Source of the DNA: Lactiplantibacillus plantarum
GTDB taxonomy: Bacteria > Bacillota > Bacilli > Lactobacillales > Lactobacillaceae
Reading direction: 5' to 3'
NCBI RefSeq assembly: GCF_014131735.1
Contig: NZ_CP039121.1
Coordinates: 868,001 to 932,000, forward strand
Length of the DNA stretch: 64,000 nucleotides
Below the pieces are notes generated by a model. It was not told the DNA's origin. It was given only the letters and a program-made list of their open reading frames with translations, and did no database searches. Below are positions 9,463 to 19,171 of this stretch, piece after piece. The position numbers and the translations under genes were made by a program. Every line of letters begins with the position of its first letter. Within the stretch, counting starts at the first letter, position 1.

Positions 9463-10365
9463 ATGAAAATTGTTTTAACGGGTTCAATCGGTCGTATTAA
9501 CCAGACCTTGGTACCTAAGCTGACCCATGCTGGTCATGAAGTGACGGTCATCAGTCATCAAGCAACTCGCAGTAGTTTGATAAAGGTTTTTCGCGCAACC
9601 CCTGCCATTGGTCGACTTGATGACGAAGCGTTTTTGACCAAGACGTTCATGGGCGCTGACGTGGTATACCTCATGGTAACTGGTATAGCGGCGAGTGATG
9701 ATCTTTATACCGCTGCCAAACGACAAGCGGACATCTATGCCGCCGCGATCAAGGCAGCCGGCGTAAAACGAGTGGTGAATCTGAGTAGCGTGGGGGCCGA
9801 CTTGGGACCAGAAGTCGGTGCACTTTACATGTATCATATTATCGAACAAACGTTAACAACCGCTTTACCAGACGTGGACTTAACGTTTATCCGCCCAACG
9901 GCAATGTACTATAATTTACTGAGCAGTGTGCCAACCGTTAAAAAGAGTCATCGAATCTACACAAATGCCAATTTGGCTGTTAAGAACGTGTGGGTTGCGC
10001 CGGTCGACGTTACAACTGTACTGATTAAGGCGCTGACCGAACCGACACCGGGGCAAACGGTGACATATGTTGCGAGTGATGAGAAAACTTATTTGGAAGT
10101 TGCTTCCGCACTGTCACAGGCTCTTAAAATGCCGGATTTGCGCGTTTCACAAGTGCCTGATGAGGTCATGCAAGATCATTTAGTGACTGCCGGAACCCCG
10201 GTCGCATTTGCACGGGAATATGTTAAAACGGTCGCTTACCAGCGTGACCACGATTTTTACGCGGATTATCGAGCACATCAACCTCGATTAGGCGATGTTA
10301 AACTTGCTGACTTTGCCCAAGTCTACGCTGAAGATTACCATAATCAACAAGTTCTTAAACACTAG
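9463..10365 (+). CDS. NAD(P)-binding NmrA-like protein
   Basis: 300 aa Rossmann-fold protein of the atypical SDR/NmrA type. It begins KIVLTGSIGRINQTLVPKL, close to the GxxGxxG dinucleotide motif but with Asn at the third glycine. Further in it has VKRVVNLSSVGA and FIRPTAMYYNLL. Members act as NADPH-dependent reductases or as redox-sensing regulators; the substrate is unknown. The frame extends upstream to 9415, but the ATG at 9463 has the best ribosome binding site (AGAAGAGGG) and matches the family N-terminus. Monocistronic, followed by a terminator. Confidence 0.75.
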   Translation: MKIVLTGSIGRINQTLVPKLTHAGHEVTVISHQATRSSLIKVFRATPAIGRLDDEAFLTKTFMGADVVYLMVTGIAASDDLYTAAKRQADIYAAAIKAAGVKRVVNLSSVGADLGPEVGALYMYHIIEQTLTTALPDVDLTFIRPTAMYYNLLSSVPTVKKSHRIYTNANLAVKNVWVAPVDVTTVLIKALTEPTPGQTVTYVASDEKTYLEVASALSQALKMPDLRVSQVPDEVMQDHLVTAGTPVAFAREYVKTVAYQRDHDFYADYRAHQPRLGDVKLADFAQVYAEDYHNQQVLKH

Positions 10366-10392
10366 TAGGCGTTAGATGCAGCCGTGCCTACT

Positions 10393-10430
10393 AAAAAACA
10401 CCCCTGAGTTAAAGACTCAGGGGTGTTTTA
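10393..10430. terminator. bidirectional terminator
   Basis: Hairpin ACACCCCTGAGT / ACTCAGGGGTGT with an A run before and a T run after, between convergent genes. Confidence 0.85.
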
Positions 10431-10462
10431 GACTGCCATCATTGCTTAGCGAACCATCAGTT

Positions 10463-11746
10463 CTAAGCGACAAATGCAAAGTAGAGAATGAAGACGACCA
10501 TCATCGTCCACATGAGGGCGTTTACTTCACGCCAACGGCCTTTGACCGTCATGGTGATTGGGTAGAAGATAAAGCCAACGGCCAAACCTTCTGAGATACT
10601 GTAAGTTAGTAGCATCATAATCATGGTGAAAAAGGCTGGGACGGCGATTTCAAACTTGGTCCAATCAATATATTGAACGTTTGATAACATTAAAATACCA
10701 ACGATAATCAGGGCTGAAGCGGTCACCGCGGACGTAATCACCGTCAAAATTGGAGAGAAAAAGGCGGCGATGGCAAACAAGAGGGCAACGAAGACGGAAG
10801 ATAACCCAGTACGGGCCCCCACGGCAACGCCGGAAGTCGATTCAACATAAGCCGTTGTCGGTGACGTGCCAAAGACTGCTCCTAAAGTTGTGGCGAGTGC
10901 ACCACTAAAGAGCGCTTTACCAACGCCTTTGACTTCGCCGGATTCTTTGTCCACCATGCCGGCTTCGGTTGCCACCCCAACCAAGGTTCCCGACGTATCG
11001 AAAAGGCCAATGATGAAGAACGTCAGGATGACAATGATCATTTGAAACGAATTAATATTACCAAGGTGTGTCACGGCTTGACCAAAAATCGGTTGAACGC
11101 TCGGAACCCCACTGATAATCCCAGTTGGTAGGGGAATAATCCCGAAGATCATTCCGACTGCGGCGGTGATGAACATGCCCCAGAAAATACCACCAGTTAC
11201 ATTAGCGGTGACTAGCATGATGCCGACGATAATCCCGAAAATCGCCAACAAAACGGTGGGACTGTGCAAGTTACCCAGGGCGACCGCGTTGGACTTATTC
11301 GCAACGATAATCCCAGAGGTTTGTAGTCCTGAAAAAGCAATGAACAAGCCAATTCCGGCAGATACGGCGTATTTTAGCGCACTTGGAATCAAGTTGATCA
11401 GTTTATCGCGTAACTTGGAGAGCGTTAGTAGGATGAAAAGAATTCCGGCAACAAAGACTCCCGCCAAAGCGGTTTGCCAAGGAATGTGCCATTCCTGGAC
11501 AACTGTATAAGTAAAGAAGGCATTCAGCCCCATCCCCGGTGCTAATGCTACGGGAAAATTGGCAACTAGCCCCATCAAGAGACAACCAACGATGGCCGCT
11601 AAAATCGTTGCGGTGAAGACGGCGGTCTTACTCATACCAGTACTTCCCAATAGTTCGGGATTTACGGCCAAAATATATGACATGGCTAAAAAGGTCGTCA
11701 GACCACCAATCAACTCGCGGCGGACTGAAGTGCGGTTTTCACGCAA
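10463..11746 (-). CDS. NCS2-family purine permease (AzgA/PbuG-like)
   Basis: About 427 aa with many membrane segments, matching the AzgA/PbuG branch of NCS2 transporters (adenine, guanine or hypoxanthine uptake). It has SYILAVNP and LGMNAFFTYTVV near the N-terminus, then FDTSGTLVGVATEAG and AYVESTSGVAVGARTGL. The first standard start in frame is TTG at 11746, but it has no ribosome binding site. The frame continues upstream to encode LEQLFHL, which fits the family N-terminus. The only good Shine-Dalgarno (TTAGGAG, about 11777-11783) precedes two ATT codons at 11765-11770, so translation may start at ATT, giving 7-8 extra residues. Confidence 0.85.
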   Translation of the reverse strand: MRENRTSVRRELIGGLTTFLAMSYILAVNPELLGSTGMSKTAVFTATILAAIVGCLLMGLVANFPVALAPGMGLNAFFTYTVVQEWHIPWQTALAGVFVAGILFILLTLSKLRDKLINLIPSALKYAVSAGIGLFIAFSGLQTSGIIVANKSNAVALGNLHSPTVLLAIFGIIVGIMLVTANVTGGIFWGMFITAAVGMIFGIIPLPTGIISGVPSVQPIFGQAVTHLGNINSFQMIIVILTFFIIGLFDTSGTLVGVATEAGMVDKESGEVKGVGKALFSGALATTLGAVFGTSPTTAYVESTSGVAVGARTGLSSVFVALLFAIAAFFSPILTVITSAVTASALIIVGILMLSNVQYIDWTKFEIAVPAFFTMIMMLLTYSISEGLAVGFIFYPITMTVKGRWREVNALMWTMMVVFILYFAFVA

Positions 11747-11770
11747 ATGAAATAATTGTTCTAGAATAAT

Positions 11771-12052
11771 GACCCACTCCTAAAATTAATAAAAAACTAA
11801 CAATTCAACAATTGTCTAGTATAACATACTGATTTTTAGGGTAACAGGGGATTAATCAGTTTATTGCCTCACGATGGCTTGTTTTTGGAATGGACCAGGT
11901 TTAGATGACTCTTCGGCAGCATGGGCAAGTTTTATGCCAAGTCGAAAGAAAGTTACTTTAAAAAAAGTCTTCATCGGTACGACGCTTGACATTCAGCAAA
12001 AAATGGCAGTATAAAGCAATCAATAGAATGAGAGCGGCTATTAAGTAGCAGA
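11771..12052. other. intergenic, upstream of purine permease
   Basis: Holds the leader of the leftward permease with a likely -10 TATACT (complement of 11816-11821). No riboswitch-like sequence is visible here, unlike the neighbouring permease. The rest has no recognisable feature. Confidence 0.4.
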
Positions 12053-12101
12053 ACAAAAAAACAGCGGTTCACTGCCAGATTAGGACCGTGAACCGCTGTT
12101 A
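12053..12101 (-). terminator. terminator of xanthine/purine permease gene
   Basis: Reading leftward, AACAGCGGTTCAC pairs with GTGAACCGCTGTT, then a T run (the A run at 12055-12061 on the plus strand). It directly follows the permease stop. Confidence 0.85.
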
Positions 12102-12114
12102 TTAAGCGTCATAA

Positions 12115-13455
12115 TTAAGGTTGTTCTGTTTCATTGAGACCGACTGATTCATCATCAATCGTGTTTTCGGCTGCGTGGCGGTTGAAGAGTAAGTTAAGGC
12201 CAACTGCGGCTACACTACCAACGACCACCCCGTTGCTCAACATGATTTGAAGTGCACCAGGTAAGAATTGGAAGATATTGGTTTGCACCGTGACGCCCAA
12301 ACCAAGACCAATCGAAACGGCTGCCACGAGTAAATTATTGTTATTGCGGAAATCGACTTGAGCTAACATTCGAATCCCTTGAATGCCAACGATCCCGAAC
12401 ATGACGACCATGGCGCCACCAAGTACTGGGTCGGGGATAATCGTCGCTAGCGCACCAATCTTAGGCAGTAGGCCCAATACAACTAAGAACGCAGCGGAAA
12501 AGTAAATTGGCTTTCGCGTCTTGACACCAGATAATTGAACGACGCCGACATTTTCAGAAAACGTTGAATAGGGGAAGGTACTGAACAAGCCACCGAGGAT
12601 GACGGCAATTCCTTCTGCCCGGTAACCACGTTTTAAATCGTCGCCTTCAATTTTACGACCGGTAATGTCGCCAAGGGCAAAGAAGACCCCGGTCGATTCA
12701 ACCATCGTTGTTAAGGAGACAAGGATCATGGTCAAAATGGATGACCATTCAAAGTGCGGGGTCCCAAAGTAAAAGAGGGTCGGTAAATGGAACCAGCTAG
12801 CTTCAGCGACGGGTTTTAAAGAAACCATCCCCATTGCCCCGGCAATCAAAGTCCCAACTAAAATACCAATCAGAATCGAAACGGATTTCATGAAGCCACG
12901 TGCAAACACGCTAATTAATAAAATAATTGCGATGGTGAGAAAACCAATGCCAAGTGCTTGCAAGTTACCGAAATCCTTGGCACTGGTGTCGCCGCCACCA
13001 AGATTTTGGAAGGCGACCGGAATCAGCGTGAATCCAATAATTGTGATTAGCGATCCCGTAACGACTGGTGGAAAGAGGTTCTTGATCTTTGAAAATAAGC
13101 CGGCAATCAGAAAAATAAAAATACCAGCACCAATGATTGAGCCATACATGGTCCCCAGCCCATATGTTTTACCGATTTGAATCAACGGATTGACGGCTTG
13201 AACGGCACAGCCAAGCACGACGGGAAGCCCGATTCCTGTTAGTGGTGTACGTTTTAATTGTAGGAACGTTGCGATCCCACACATGAAAATGTCGATTGAG
13301 ACTAGGTAAGTTAATTGTTCTTGGCTGAAATGCAAGGCCGCGCCAATCAATAATGGCACGAGCACATCACCCGAATACATAGCTAACAGATGTTGAAACC
13401 CTAAAATGGCCGCCTTAACATTGGTAATTTTAGGTGCTGCGGATACTTCCTTCAA
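12115..13455 (-). CDS. pbuX: NCS2-family xanthine/purine permease
   Basis: 446 aa, about 12-14 membrane segments, of the nucleobase-ascorbate/xanthine-uracil permease type: GFQHLLAMYSGDVLVPLLIG at the N-terminus, then VVESTGVFFALGD-like TMVESTGVFFALGD and FSTFPYSTFSENVGVV. The guanine-class riboswitch in its leader and the PurBox-like promoter support a purine (xanthine or guanine) substrate rather than uracil. The start is TTG at 13455, 8 nt after GAGAGGA. A terminator follows and a PucR regulator lies upstream on the same strand. Confidence 0.85.
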   Translation of the reverse strand: MKEVSAAPKITNVKAAILGFQHLLAMYSGDVLVPLLIGAALHFSQEQLTYLVSIDIFMCGIATFLQLKRTPLTGIGLPVVLGCAVQAVNPLIQIGKTYGLGTMYGSIIGAGIFIFLIAGLFSKIKNLFPPVVTGSLITIIGFTLIPVAFQNLGGGDTSAKDFGNLQALGIGFLTIAIILLISVFARGFMKSVSILIGILVGTLIAGAMGMVSLKPVAEASWFHLPTLFYFGTPHFEWSSILTMILVSLTTMVESTGVFFALGDITGRKIEGDDLKRGYRAEGIAVILGGLFSTFPYSTFSENVGVVQLSGVKTRKPIYFSAAFLVVLGLLPKIGALATIIPDPVLGGAMVVMFGIVGIQGIRMLAQVDFRNNNNLLVAAVSIGLGLGVTVQTNIFQFLPGALQIMLSNGVVVGSVAAVGLNLLFNRHAAENTIDDESVGLNETEQP

Positions 13456-13493
13456 ATCAATCTTCCTCTCTCGATTAAGCTGATTTGCCTATA

Positions 13494-13597
13494 AAAAAAG
13501 TCACCCCGGCAAACGGGATGACCTCGTTTGCTTATAGTCCAACCTTTACGGGGTTGGGTAGAAACTCGTCAACCATATCATGACATTATATAGGCAA
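13494..13597 (-). ncRNA. guanine-class purine riboswitch with terminator
   Basis: Leftward leader of pbuX with the full purine aptamer core: ATATAATG, GATATGG, AGTTTCTACC, CCGTAAA and GGACTAT. P1 is formed by 13589-13597 and 13528-13536 with one mismatch. The discriminating pyrimidine in the last block is C (13537), which selects guanine/hypoxanthine over adenine. Downstream, GTCATCCCG / CGGGGTGAC plus seven T (about 13494-13523) is a terminator. GCAAAC from the P1 3' side can instead pair with GTTTGC as an antiterminator. Ligand binding should therefore switch pbuX off. Confidence 0.93.
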
Positions 13598-13621
13598 TTA
13601 CCACTTATTTGAATGAGACTT

Positions 13622-13677
13622 ATTCTAGCACAGATGAAAACCGAATACAAATGTAGCCGAATAAATTAATGTTCGTG
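13622..13677 (-). promoter_or_regulatory. pbuX promoter with PurBox pair
   Basis: Leftward promoter: -35 TTGTAT (13650-13645), 17-bp spacer, -10 TAGAAT (13627-13622). AAAACCGAATACA (13637-13649) overlaps the -35 and resembles the PurBox AWWWCCGAACWWT. An inverted partner, TTCACGAACATTAA on the minus strand (about 13665-13678), is centred 30 bp away, close to the spacing of B. subtilis PurR boxes. A third CCGAAT lies between them. PurR binding is inferred. Confidence 0.6.
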
Positions 13678-13714
13678 AAAACGATATTTTTTTGGAAGAT
13701 GAAAATGAAAACGT

Positions 13715-15304
13715 TCACTTTTGTGATTGTTGATTATGCCAAAGTAGCACTGCCATTTCTAGTGTTTGGGTCTGTTCAGGATCGTCCAAGTTCAACGTTA
13801 GCATTTTTTCGATCTTTTTAAGGCGGTAAATCACCGTATTGCGGTGAATATCTAGGTGGCCGGCCACTTCGGCAATGTTTTGATGGTAATAAAAATAGCC
13901 ATACAGGGTCGTGAGTAGATTAAGTTGTTCATTCGCACTGACACCACTGACGAGTCCACCTAAAACCCGTTCGACAAACGATCGCGCTTCATTTTGTGGA
14001 ATCAGTGAAATTAGTTCCTTGACGTACTTGGGCCGATAGATCGTGACTGCGTGGGGACTGTTTTTGCTGAGTGCCAAGGCTTCTGTCGCTTCATTATAGG
14101 TTGTTGCGAGTTCGGTTAGTGGTAGAGTCGAATAACTGTAACCAGCAATCAAACGCGCCTGTCTGTCCAACTTTGGCTGAATAAATTGAACGAGGGCGGT
14201 CAGAAAGTGCTGGGCATTTTGCTGGTCATTGATTAATAAGACCAATTGCTGCTTTAATGAAAAAACAATGACGGATGCTTGGTATTCTTTAATAAACCAC
14301 AGTGTCAGTTGCTGAACCTGTTCCAAGAGATGGTTACTTAAGAGGGCCTGGTGATTAGTCGTGACTAAAATGGTGGCGCAGTGGAACTTCGTACTCGGAT
14401 CAATATTGCGGGCTTTCAGAGTCTTATTCACGAGGTCGTTTGAAATACCGCCATCCATTACGTTTAAGTAGAAACCACTTTGGTTGCGGAATGCGGATTC
14501 GTTTAACATGTCCACCCGACCATTGACGAAACTCAAGGTGTTTAAGACGACTTGCGTCAGCATCTGATCAGTTGAGTTGGCCGGGTCCAAGTCGACGACG
14601 CCTACAAAGGCCTTATTTTCCTTATAAGCCGAAAATAGTGGCATGATGGTCAGGTCATTTGTTTGGTAAGGGAGAATGACGCGGGTATTGAGGTTGAAAT
14701 AGTCGATATCGGTTTGATTGCGTAAAAAATCAGTCAAGGTATTGCGGGTCATCGGTAAATCTTGGGAAGCACTGACCACCCGAAAATGACTATCCATTAA
14801 GAAGAGAGGATGATGAATTAGCTCGCTACATTTATTCAAGACCGTGGTGTTGGTTGGGTCTTTGAGCAACAAATCCGCTAGTGTTTGGTTTGCCTTGACG
14901 ATGCGACTGAGCTCATTAGTTTGTGACTTTAAGATGATGCTCAGCATTTTGCGCATGGTTTCAGAAATCAACTCATCACCGGGCGTAATAATGATTGGAA
15001 AAGCGAGTTCGTTCGCTAATTCAATCACTTTTTTTGGTAAATGGTCAACGTAACGATGATCCTTAAATCCGAGACCAGCACAGTTGGCATTGTGCATCGC
15101 CTTGATCAAAGTTAGTGGGTCGGTGGTTGTATTGACGAAGGGATAGCCGTTCGTAATCAAAAACTGACCATTAGCAAGGTAGTCAGCAATGTCAGGTGAC
15201 TCGATCATTCCGATATTACTAATTTCGCGTTTGAGACCGCGTTCACCCGCAATTACCCGCATATGTTGCATTGATGGTGTTTGTAATAGTGTTTGTAAAC
15301 GCAT
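13715..15304 (-). CDS. PucR-family transcriptional regulator
   Basis: 529 aa. The N-terminal PucR domain (about 1-125) includes ANGQFLITNGYPF, the middle is a CdaR/GGDEF-like region, and the C-terminal PucR helix-turn-helix is near residues 465-520 (HQNIAEVAGHLDIHRNTVIY followed by RLKKIEKML). PucR controls purine catabolism in B. subtilis. Here no catabolic genes are close, but two purine permeases follow on the same strand, so control of purine uptake is plausible. The start is ATG at 15304 behind TAGGGGGAC. Confidence 0.88.
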   Translation of the reverse strand: MRLQTLLQTPSMQHMRVIAGERGLKREISNIGMIESPDIADYLANGQFLITNGYPFVNTTTDPLTLIKAMHNANCAGLGFKDHRYVDHLPKKVIELANELAFPIIITPGDELISETMRKMLSIILKSQTNELSRIVKANQTLADLLLKDPTNTTVLNKCSELIHHPLFLMDSHFRVVSASQDLPMTRNTLTDFLRNQTDIDYFNLNTRVILPYQTNDLTIMPLFSAYKENKAFVGVVDLDPANSTDQMLTQVVLNTLSFVNGRVDMLNESAFRNQSGFYLNVMDGGISNDLVNKTLKARNIDPSTKFHCATILVTTNHQALLSNHLLEQVQQLTLWFIKEYQASVIVFSLKQQLVLLINDQQNAQHFLTALVQFIQPKLDRQARLIAGYSYSTLPLTELATTYNEATEALALSKNSPHAVTIYRPKYVKELISLIPQNEARSFVERVLGGLVSGVSANEQLNLLTTLYGYFYYHQNIAEVAGHLDIHRNTVIYRLKKIEKMLTLNLDDPEQTQTLEMAVLLWHNQQSQK

Positions 15305-16066
15305 GGTAAGTCCCCCTAAAATTAGTTATCTTTAACAAGTAGTATACCGATAATTTGGCAGTTTGACTATAATTAAATGAAAAATAGATTAAAAACAAAT
15401 GAAGCGTCGAACCAGTGTTATGGGTTAAGGAATTTAAGTATTGGAAAGGTTTATCCTAAGCGCAGGAGTAGCCGGCGCAGGACTGCTGAAGAAAGTTTTG
15501 TTTAGTGTAAATTCACCTGGTTAGGGCGTTGGATGCCGACATACAGAAACGGGATTCGCTCGGGTTGAGACTTCCAGTTAGCTAAGTGAAAGTTCACCCC
15601 TCAACGTTGCCGCTGAGATAATCTTCAGTTTCAACCCGTCTGAACTTCACCGGCTTCCAGTGCTGAGTATTGTCAGCAACGCCTTTCAGTCGAGGTGGTG
15701 TTCAAGTGATGGGTGGACTTAACTTTTGCTGAGTTTGTTGTTGCTCATAAAGGGTAGATTTCGCATATAATGATATTTTGATAGACCATTTGTTGCTAAA
15801 TTAGCACGTTAAGATTGAAACAGTCATTAAAGTGAATTGATGGTCTCCCAGCTTTAATTGAAGTTCTAATATCAACGGATTCAACGACCAATGGTACTAA
15901 TATTAGGCGACCGCTCATCATTTATTCTTAGAGGCCGGAATAAGACGATCACGTGTCACGATTGGAAATCTATTGAACTCGTCAGGTTCCTGAATGATGC
16001 TTGTCAACATAAAGGGCAAATGACCAAAGTCGTCAGATAATTAACGCGACTTAAGTTGATTAGTCC
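15305..16066. other. 760-bp gene-free spacer before pyr operon
   Basis: No convincing reading frame. It contains an imperfect inverted repeat: CGGGTTGAGACT (15561-15572) and AGTTTCAACCCG (15627-15638), with flanking AGTGAAAGTTCACC and TGAACTTCACCGG segments. One arm carries the GGTTGAGAC tag seen in other spacers. Origin unknown; it may be gene remnants or an unrecognised RNA. Confidence 0.4.
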
Positions 16067-16095
16067 TTGACAGTTGTGGTGGAGTTCGTTACACT
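16067..16095 (+). promoter_or_regulatory. pyr operon promoter
   Basis: Consensus -35 TTGACA (16067-16072), 17-bp spacer, -10 TACACT (16090-16095), upstream of the first PyrR attenuator. Confidence 0.8.
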
Positions 16096-16121
16096 TAGTC
16101 CAATTAAACAAGCACCTTTAA

Positions 16122-16208
16122 CTTAGTCCTGTGAGGCTAACAAGGGGAACGGTCATGTAGGGTCTCCCACGCTTTTCGCAGGAAAACGGGGTGACTCTTT
16201 TTTTACCC
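16122..16208 (+). promoter_or_regulatory. PyrR attenuator 1 (leader of pyrR)
   Basis: TTAGTCCTGTGAGGCTAAC (16123-16141) matches the PyrR-binding loop (consensus AGTCCAGAGAGGCT). The downstream GGGTCTCCC pairs with GGGGTGACTC and is followed by seven T, a terminator near 16160-16208. UMP-bound PyrR is expected to promote termination. A second alternative pairing, ACGGGGT / ACCCCGT, spans the T run. Confidence 0.85.
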
Positions 16209-16223
16209 CGTGGATTAAGGTGA

Positions 16224-16793
<570 letters not shown>

Positions 16794-16815
16794 TTTAATT
16801 GAATAAAACCATTTA

Positions 16816-16914
16816 ATTGTTTCCAGAGAGGAACGAAACGGTTTGGCCATGCGTGACCACTTAATCGGAGTCTAGCCTCTTTGCAAACATTTTTGCGGAA
16901 GCTAGACTTTTTTT
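16816..16914 (+). promoter_or_regulatory. PyrR attenuator 2 (pyrR-pyrB)
   Basis: TTTCCAGAGAGGAACGAAAC (16819-16838) is a close match to the PyrR-binding loop. The terminator AGTCTAGC (16869-16876) / GCTAGACT (16901-16908) ends in a long T run. It allows graded control of pyrB onward, separately from pyrR. Confidence 0.88.
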
Positions 16915-16939
16915 ATATACAAAGGAGACGGCAATAGCC

Positions 16940-17875
16940 ATGAAAACGAGTCAAAACCTAGTTAGTGTTGAACAATTTAGTAATCAGGACGTGATGGCCT
17001 ACTTGAAGTTGGCCCAAGCTTTCAAGAATGGGAAAACGGTACAACTGTCACAGCCAACGTTTGCGATGAACTTATTTTTTGAGAATAGCACCCGCACACA
17101 TACAAGTTTTGAGATGGCCGAACGACGATTAGGATTACAGGTGATTCCGTTTGACCCAAAGACTAGTTCCGTGACTAAGGGCGAAAGCTTGCTGGATACT
17201 TTGAAAACGATTGAAGCCATTGGCGTCAACTTGGCAGTGGTTCGGCATCAACGCGATCGTTATTATCAACCACTTCTCGACGCCGGGTTTGACATGAGTT
17301 TGATCAATGCTGGTGATGGTAGTGGGCAACATCCGTCACAATCGTTGTTGGATATGCTAACTATTTATGAAGAATTTGGTCATTTTGATGGTTTAAAGAT
17401 AGCTATTGTGGGTGACTTGGCCCATTCACGTGTGGCCCGTTCCAATATGGCGTTACTGACGCAACTAGGAGCCCAGGTTTACTTTGGCGGCCCCAAAGAA
17501 TGGTATGGCCGTGACTTTGAAGCATACGGCGAATATCAGACGATGGACCAGTTAGTCGCAACGATGGACGTCATGATGTTATTACGTGTCCAACACGAAC
17601 GATTATCGCAAGTGAACAATCAGACCTTCGATGCGTCTGCCTACCATCAACAGTATGGTTTAACAGCTGAGCGCGCCGCACGAATGCCCAAGCATGCGAT
17701 TATCATGCATCCGGCCCCCGTTAATCGAGGTGTTGAGCTAGCGAGTGACTTAGTTGAAGCGCCGCAATCACGAATTTTTCAGCAGATGACGAATGGTGTT
17801 TATATTCGGATGGCAATGGTGGCGAGCGTCCTCGCTCATCAAGGATTAATTTCAGCAACTCAAGTGGAGGTTTAA
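16940..17875 (+). CDS. pyrB: aspartate carbamoyltransferase catalytic subunit
   Basis: Carbamoyl phosphate plus aspartate gives carbamoyl aspartate. It is 311 aa with the carbamoyl phosphate motif FFENSTRTHTSFE (46-58), RHQRDRYY, GDGSGQHPSQSLLD, and MHPAPVNRGVEL near the C-terminus. No regulatory PyrI is present, as usual in Gram-positive bacteria. It lies 3 bp before pyrC. Confidence 0.97.
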   Translation: MKTSQNLVSVEQFSNQDVMAYLKLAQAFKNGKTVQLSQPTFAMNLFFENSTRTHTSFEMAERRLGLQVIPFDPKTSSVTKGESLLDTLKTIEAIGVNLAVVRHQRDRYYQPLLDAGFDMSLINAGDGSGQHPSQSLLDMLTIYEEFGHFDGLKIAIVGDLAHSRVARSNMALLTQLGAQVYFGGPKEWYGRDFEAYGEYQTMDQLVATMDVMMLLRVQHERLSQVNNQTFDASAYHQQYGLTAERAARMPKHAIIMHPAPVNRGVELASDLVEAPQSRIFQQMTNGVYIRMAMVASVLAHQGLISATQVEV

Positions 17876-17878
17876 CGC

Positions 17879-19171
17879 ATGACAACATTAATTAAGAATG
17901 CTCAAGTGTGGCAAGCAGGGCAGTTACAAACAACGGATATCCTGATTGCCGAGGGCCGAATTAAGGCGATCGGGCATCAACTGCACGATCAGTTTGGACC
18001 GGCGGATCACGTCATTTGTGCCGATCAGCACTTTGTTAGTCCGGGCTTTGTCGACGTACACGTCCATTTACGCGATCCTGGTCAAACAGCGAAGGAAACG
18101 ATTGCGACCGGAACGTTAGCCGCGGCGCATGGCGGTTTCACAACGGTCGGAGCAATGCCTAATGTGGATCCGGTACCCGATACATCTGAGCGGGTCGCGA
18201 CGATGGTGGCGCGTAATCAGCAGGAAGCACATGTTCACGTCGCACAATATGCCAGCATTACGACTGGGCGGACTAGTGAACAGCTCGTTGACTTTGCCGG
18301 CATCAAAGCTGCGGGGGCCTTTGCCGTCAGTAACGATGGTTCCGGTGTTCAAACGGCCGGAACCATGTTTGCAGCCATGCAAGGTGCTGCTAAAGTTGGG
18401 TTGCCATTAGCGGCACACGTTGAGGATGATTCGCTTTATCATCATGGCGTGATGAACGCGGGGCCCGTTGCTGATCGGCTAGGATTGCCTGGTATCAATA
18501 ATGTTTCAGAAGCGGCCCAAGTGGCTCGTGATGTCATGTTGGCGGAAGCGAGTGGGGTTCACTACCATGTTTGTCACGTCTCAACGGCGGAAAGTTTACG
18601 CGTGATTCGCAATGCGAAAGCAGCTGGCATCAACGTGACTTGTGAAGTATCGCCCCATCATTTACTCCTTTGTGATGAAGATATTACGATGGATAACCCG
18701 ATGTTAAAGATGAATCCACCGTTGCGTTCAGCCAAGGATCGCGCAGCGTTAGTTGCGGGATTGTTGGATGGCACGATCGACATGATTGCGACGGACCATG
18801 CGCCGCATACTGATGCCGAAAAACAGGGCAGCATGAAGACGGCAGCCTTCGGGATTACTGGGATTGAGACTGCCTTTGCCACGCTATATACGGCGCTGGT
18901 CAAGACCCGGTTACTGACGCTCGGTCGTTTAATTGAACTGATGAGCACGCGTCCGGCTGAACTATTTGGCTTAAATACAGCCGGCCGGTTGGTAGTGGGG
19001 GCACCGGCTGATCTAACCATTATTGATTTAGATCATCAATATGAAATCGAAGCGGCCACCATGTTATCGAAGGGGCACAATTCCCCGTTTATCGGTTGGC
19101 CCGTTTATGGCAACGTCTTAATGACACTAGTTGACGGTAAGTTGGCATATGGAAAGGAAACGCAAGCATGA
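17879..19171 (+). CDS. pyrC: dihydroorotase (class I)
   Basis: Cyclises carbamoyl aspartate to dihydroorotate. It is 430 aa, the length of the class I PyrC type, with metal ligands in HVHLRDPGQ (H61, H63) and the ATDHAPHT motif near residue 304. It overlaps carA by 4 bp (ATGA). Confidence 0.96.
   Translation: MTTLIKNAQVWQAGQLQTTDILIAEGRIKAIGHQLHDQFGPADHVICADQHFVSPGFVDVHVHLRDPGQTAKETIATGTLAAAHGGFTTVGAMPNVDPVPDTSERVATMVARNQQEAHVHVAQYASITTGRTSEQLVDFAGIKAAGAFAVSNDGSGVQTAGTMFAAMQGAAKVGLPLAAHVEDDSLYHHGVMNAGPVADRLGLPGINNVSEAAQVARDVMLAEASGVHYHVCHVSTAESLRVIRNAKAAGINVTCEVSPHHLLLCDEDITMDNPMLKMNPPLRSAKDRAALVAGLLDGTIDMIATDHAPHTDAEKQGSMKTAAFGITGIETAFATLYTALVKTRLLTLGRLIELMSTRPAELFGLNTAGRLVVGAPADLTIIDLDHQYEIEAATMLSKGHNSPFIGWPVYGNVLMTLVDGKLAYGKETQA

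Noticed and set aside
9484..9849. 121-codon frame opposite the NmrA-like gene
   Set aside because: Shadow of the real gene; sequence rich in His and Ser with no family features.
11166..11510. 114-codon frame opposite the purine permease
   Set aside because: Antisense to a well-supported membrane transporter, with no ribosome binding site and low-complexity composition mirrored from the membrane segments.
18658..19020. 120-codon frame opposite pyrC
   Set aside because: Lies wholly inside pyrC on the other strand; no start signal.
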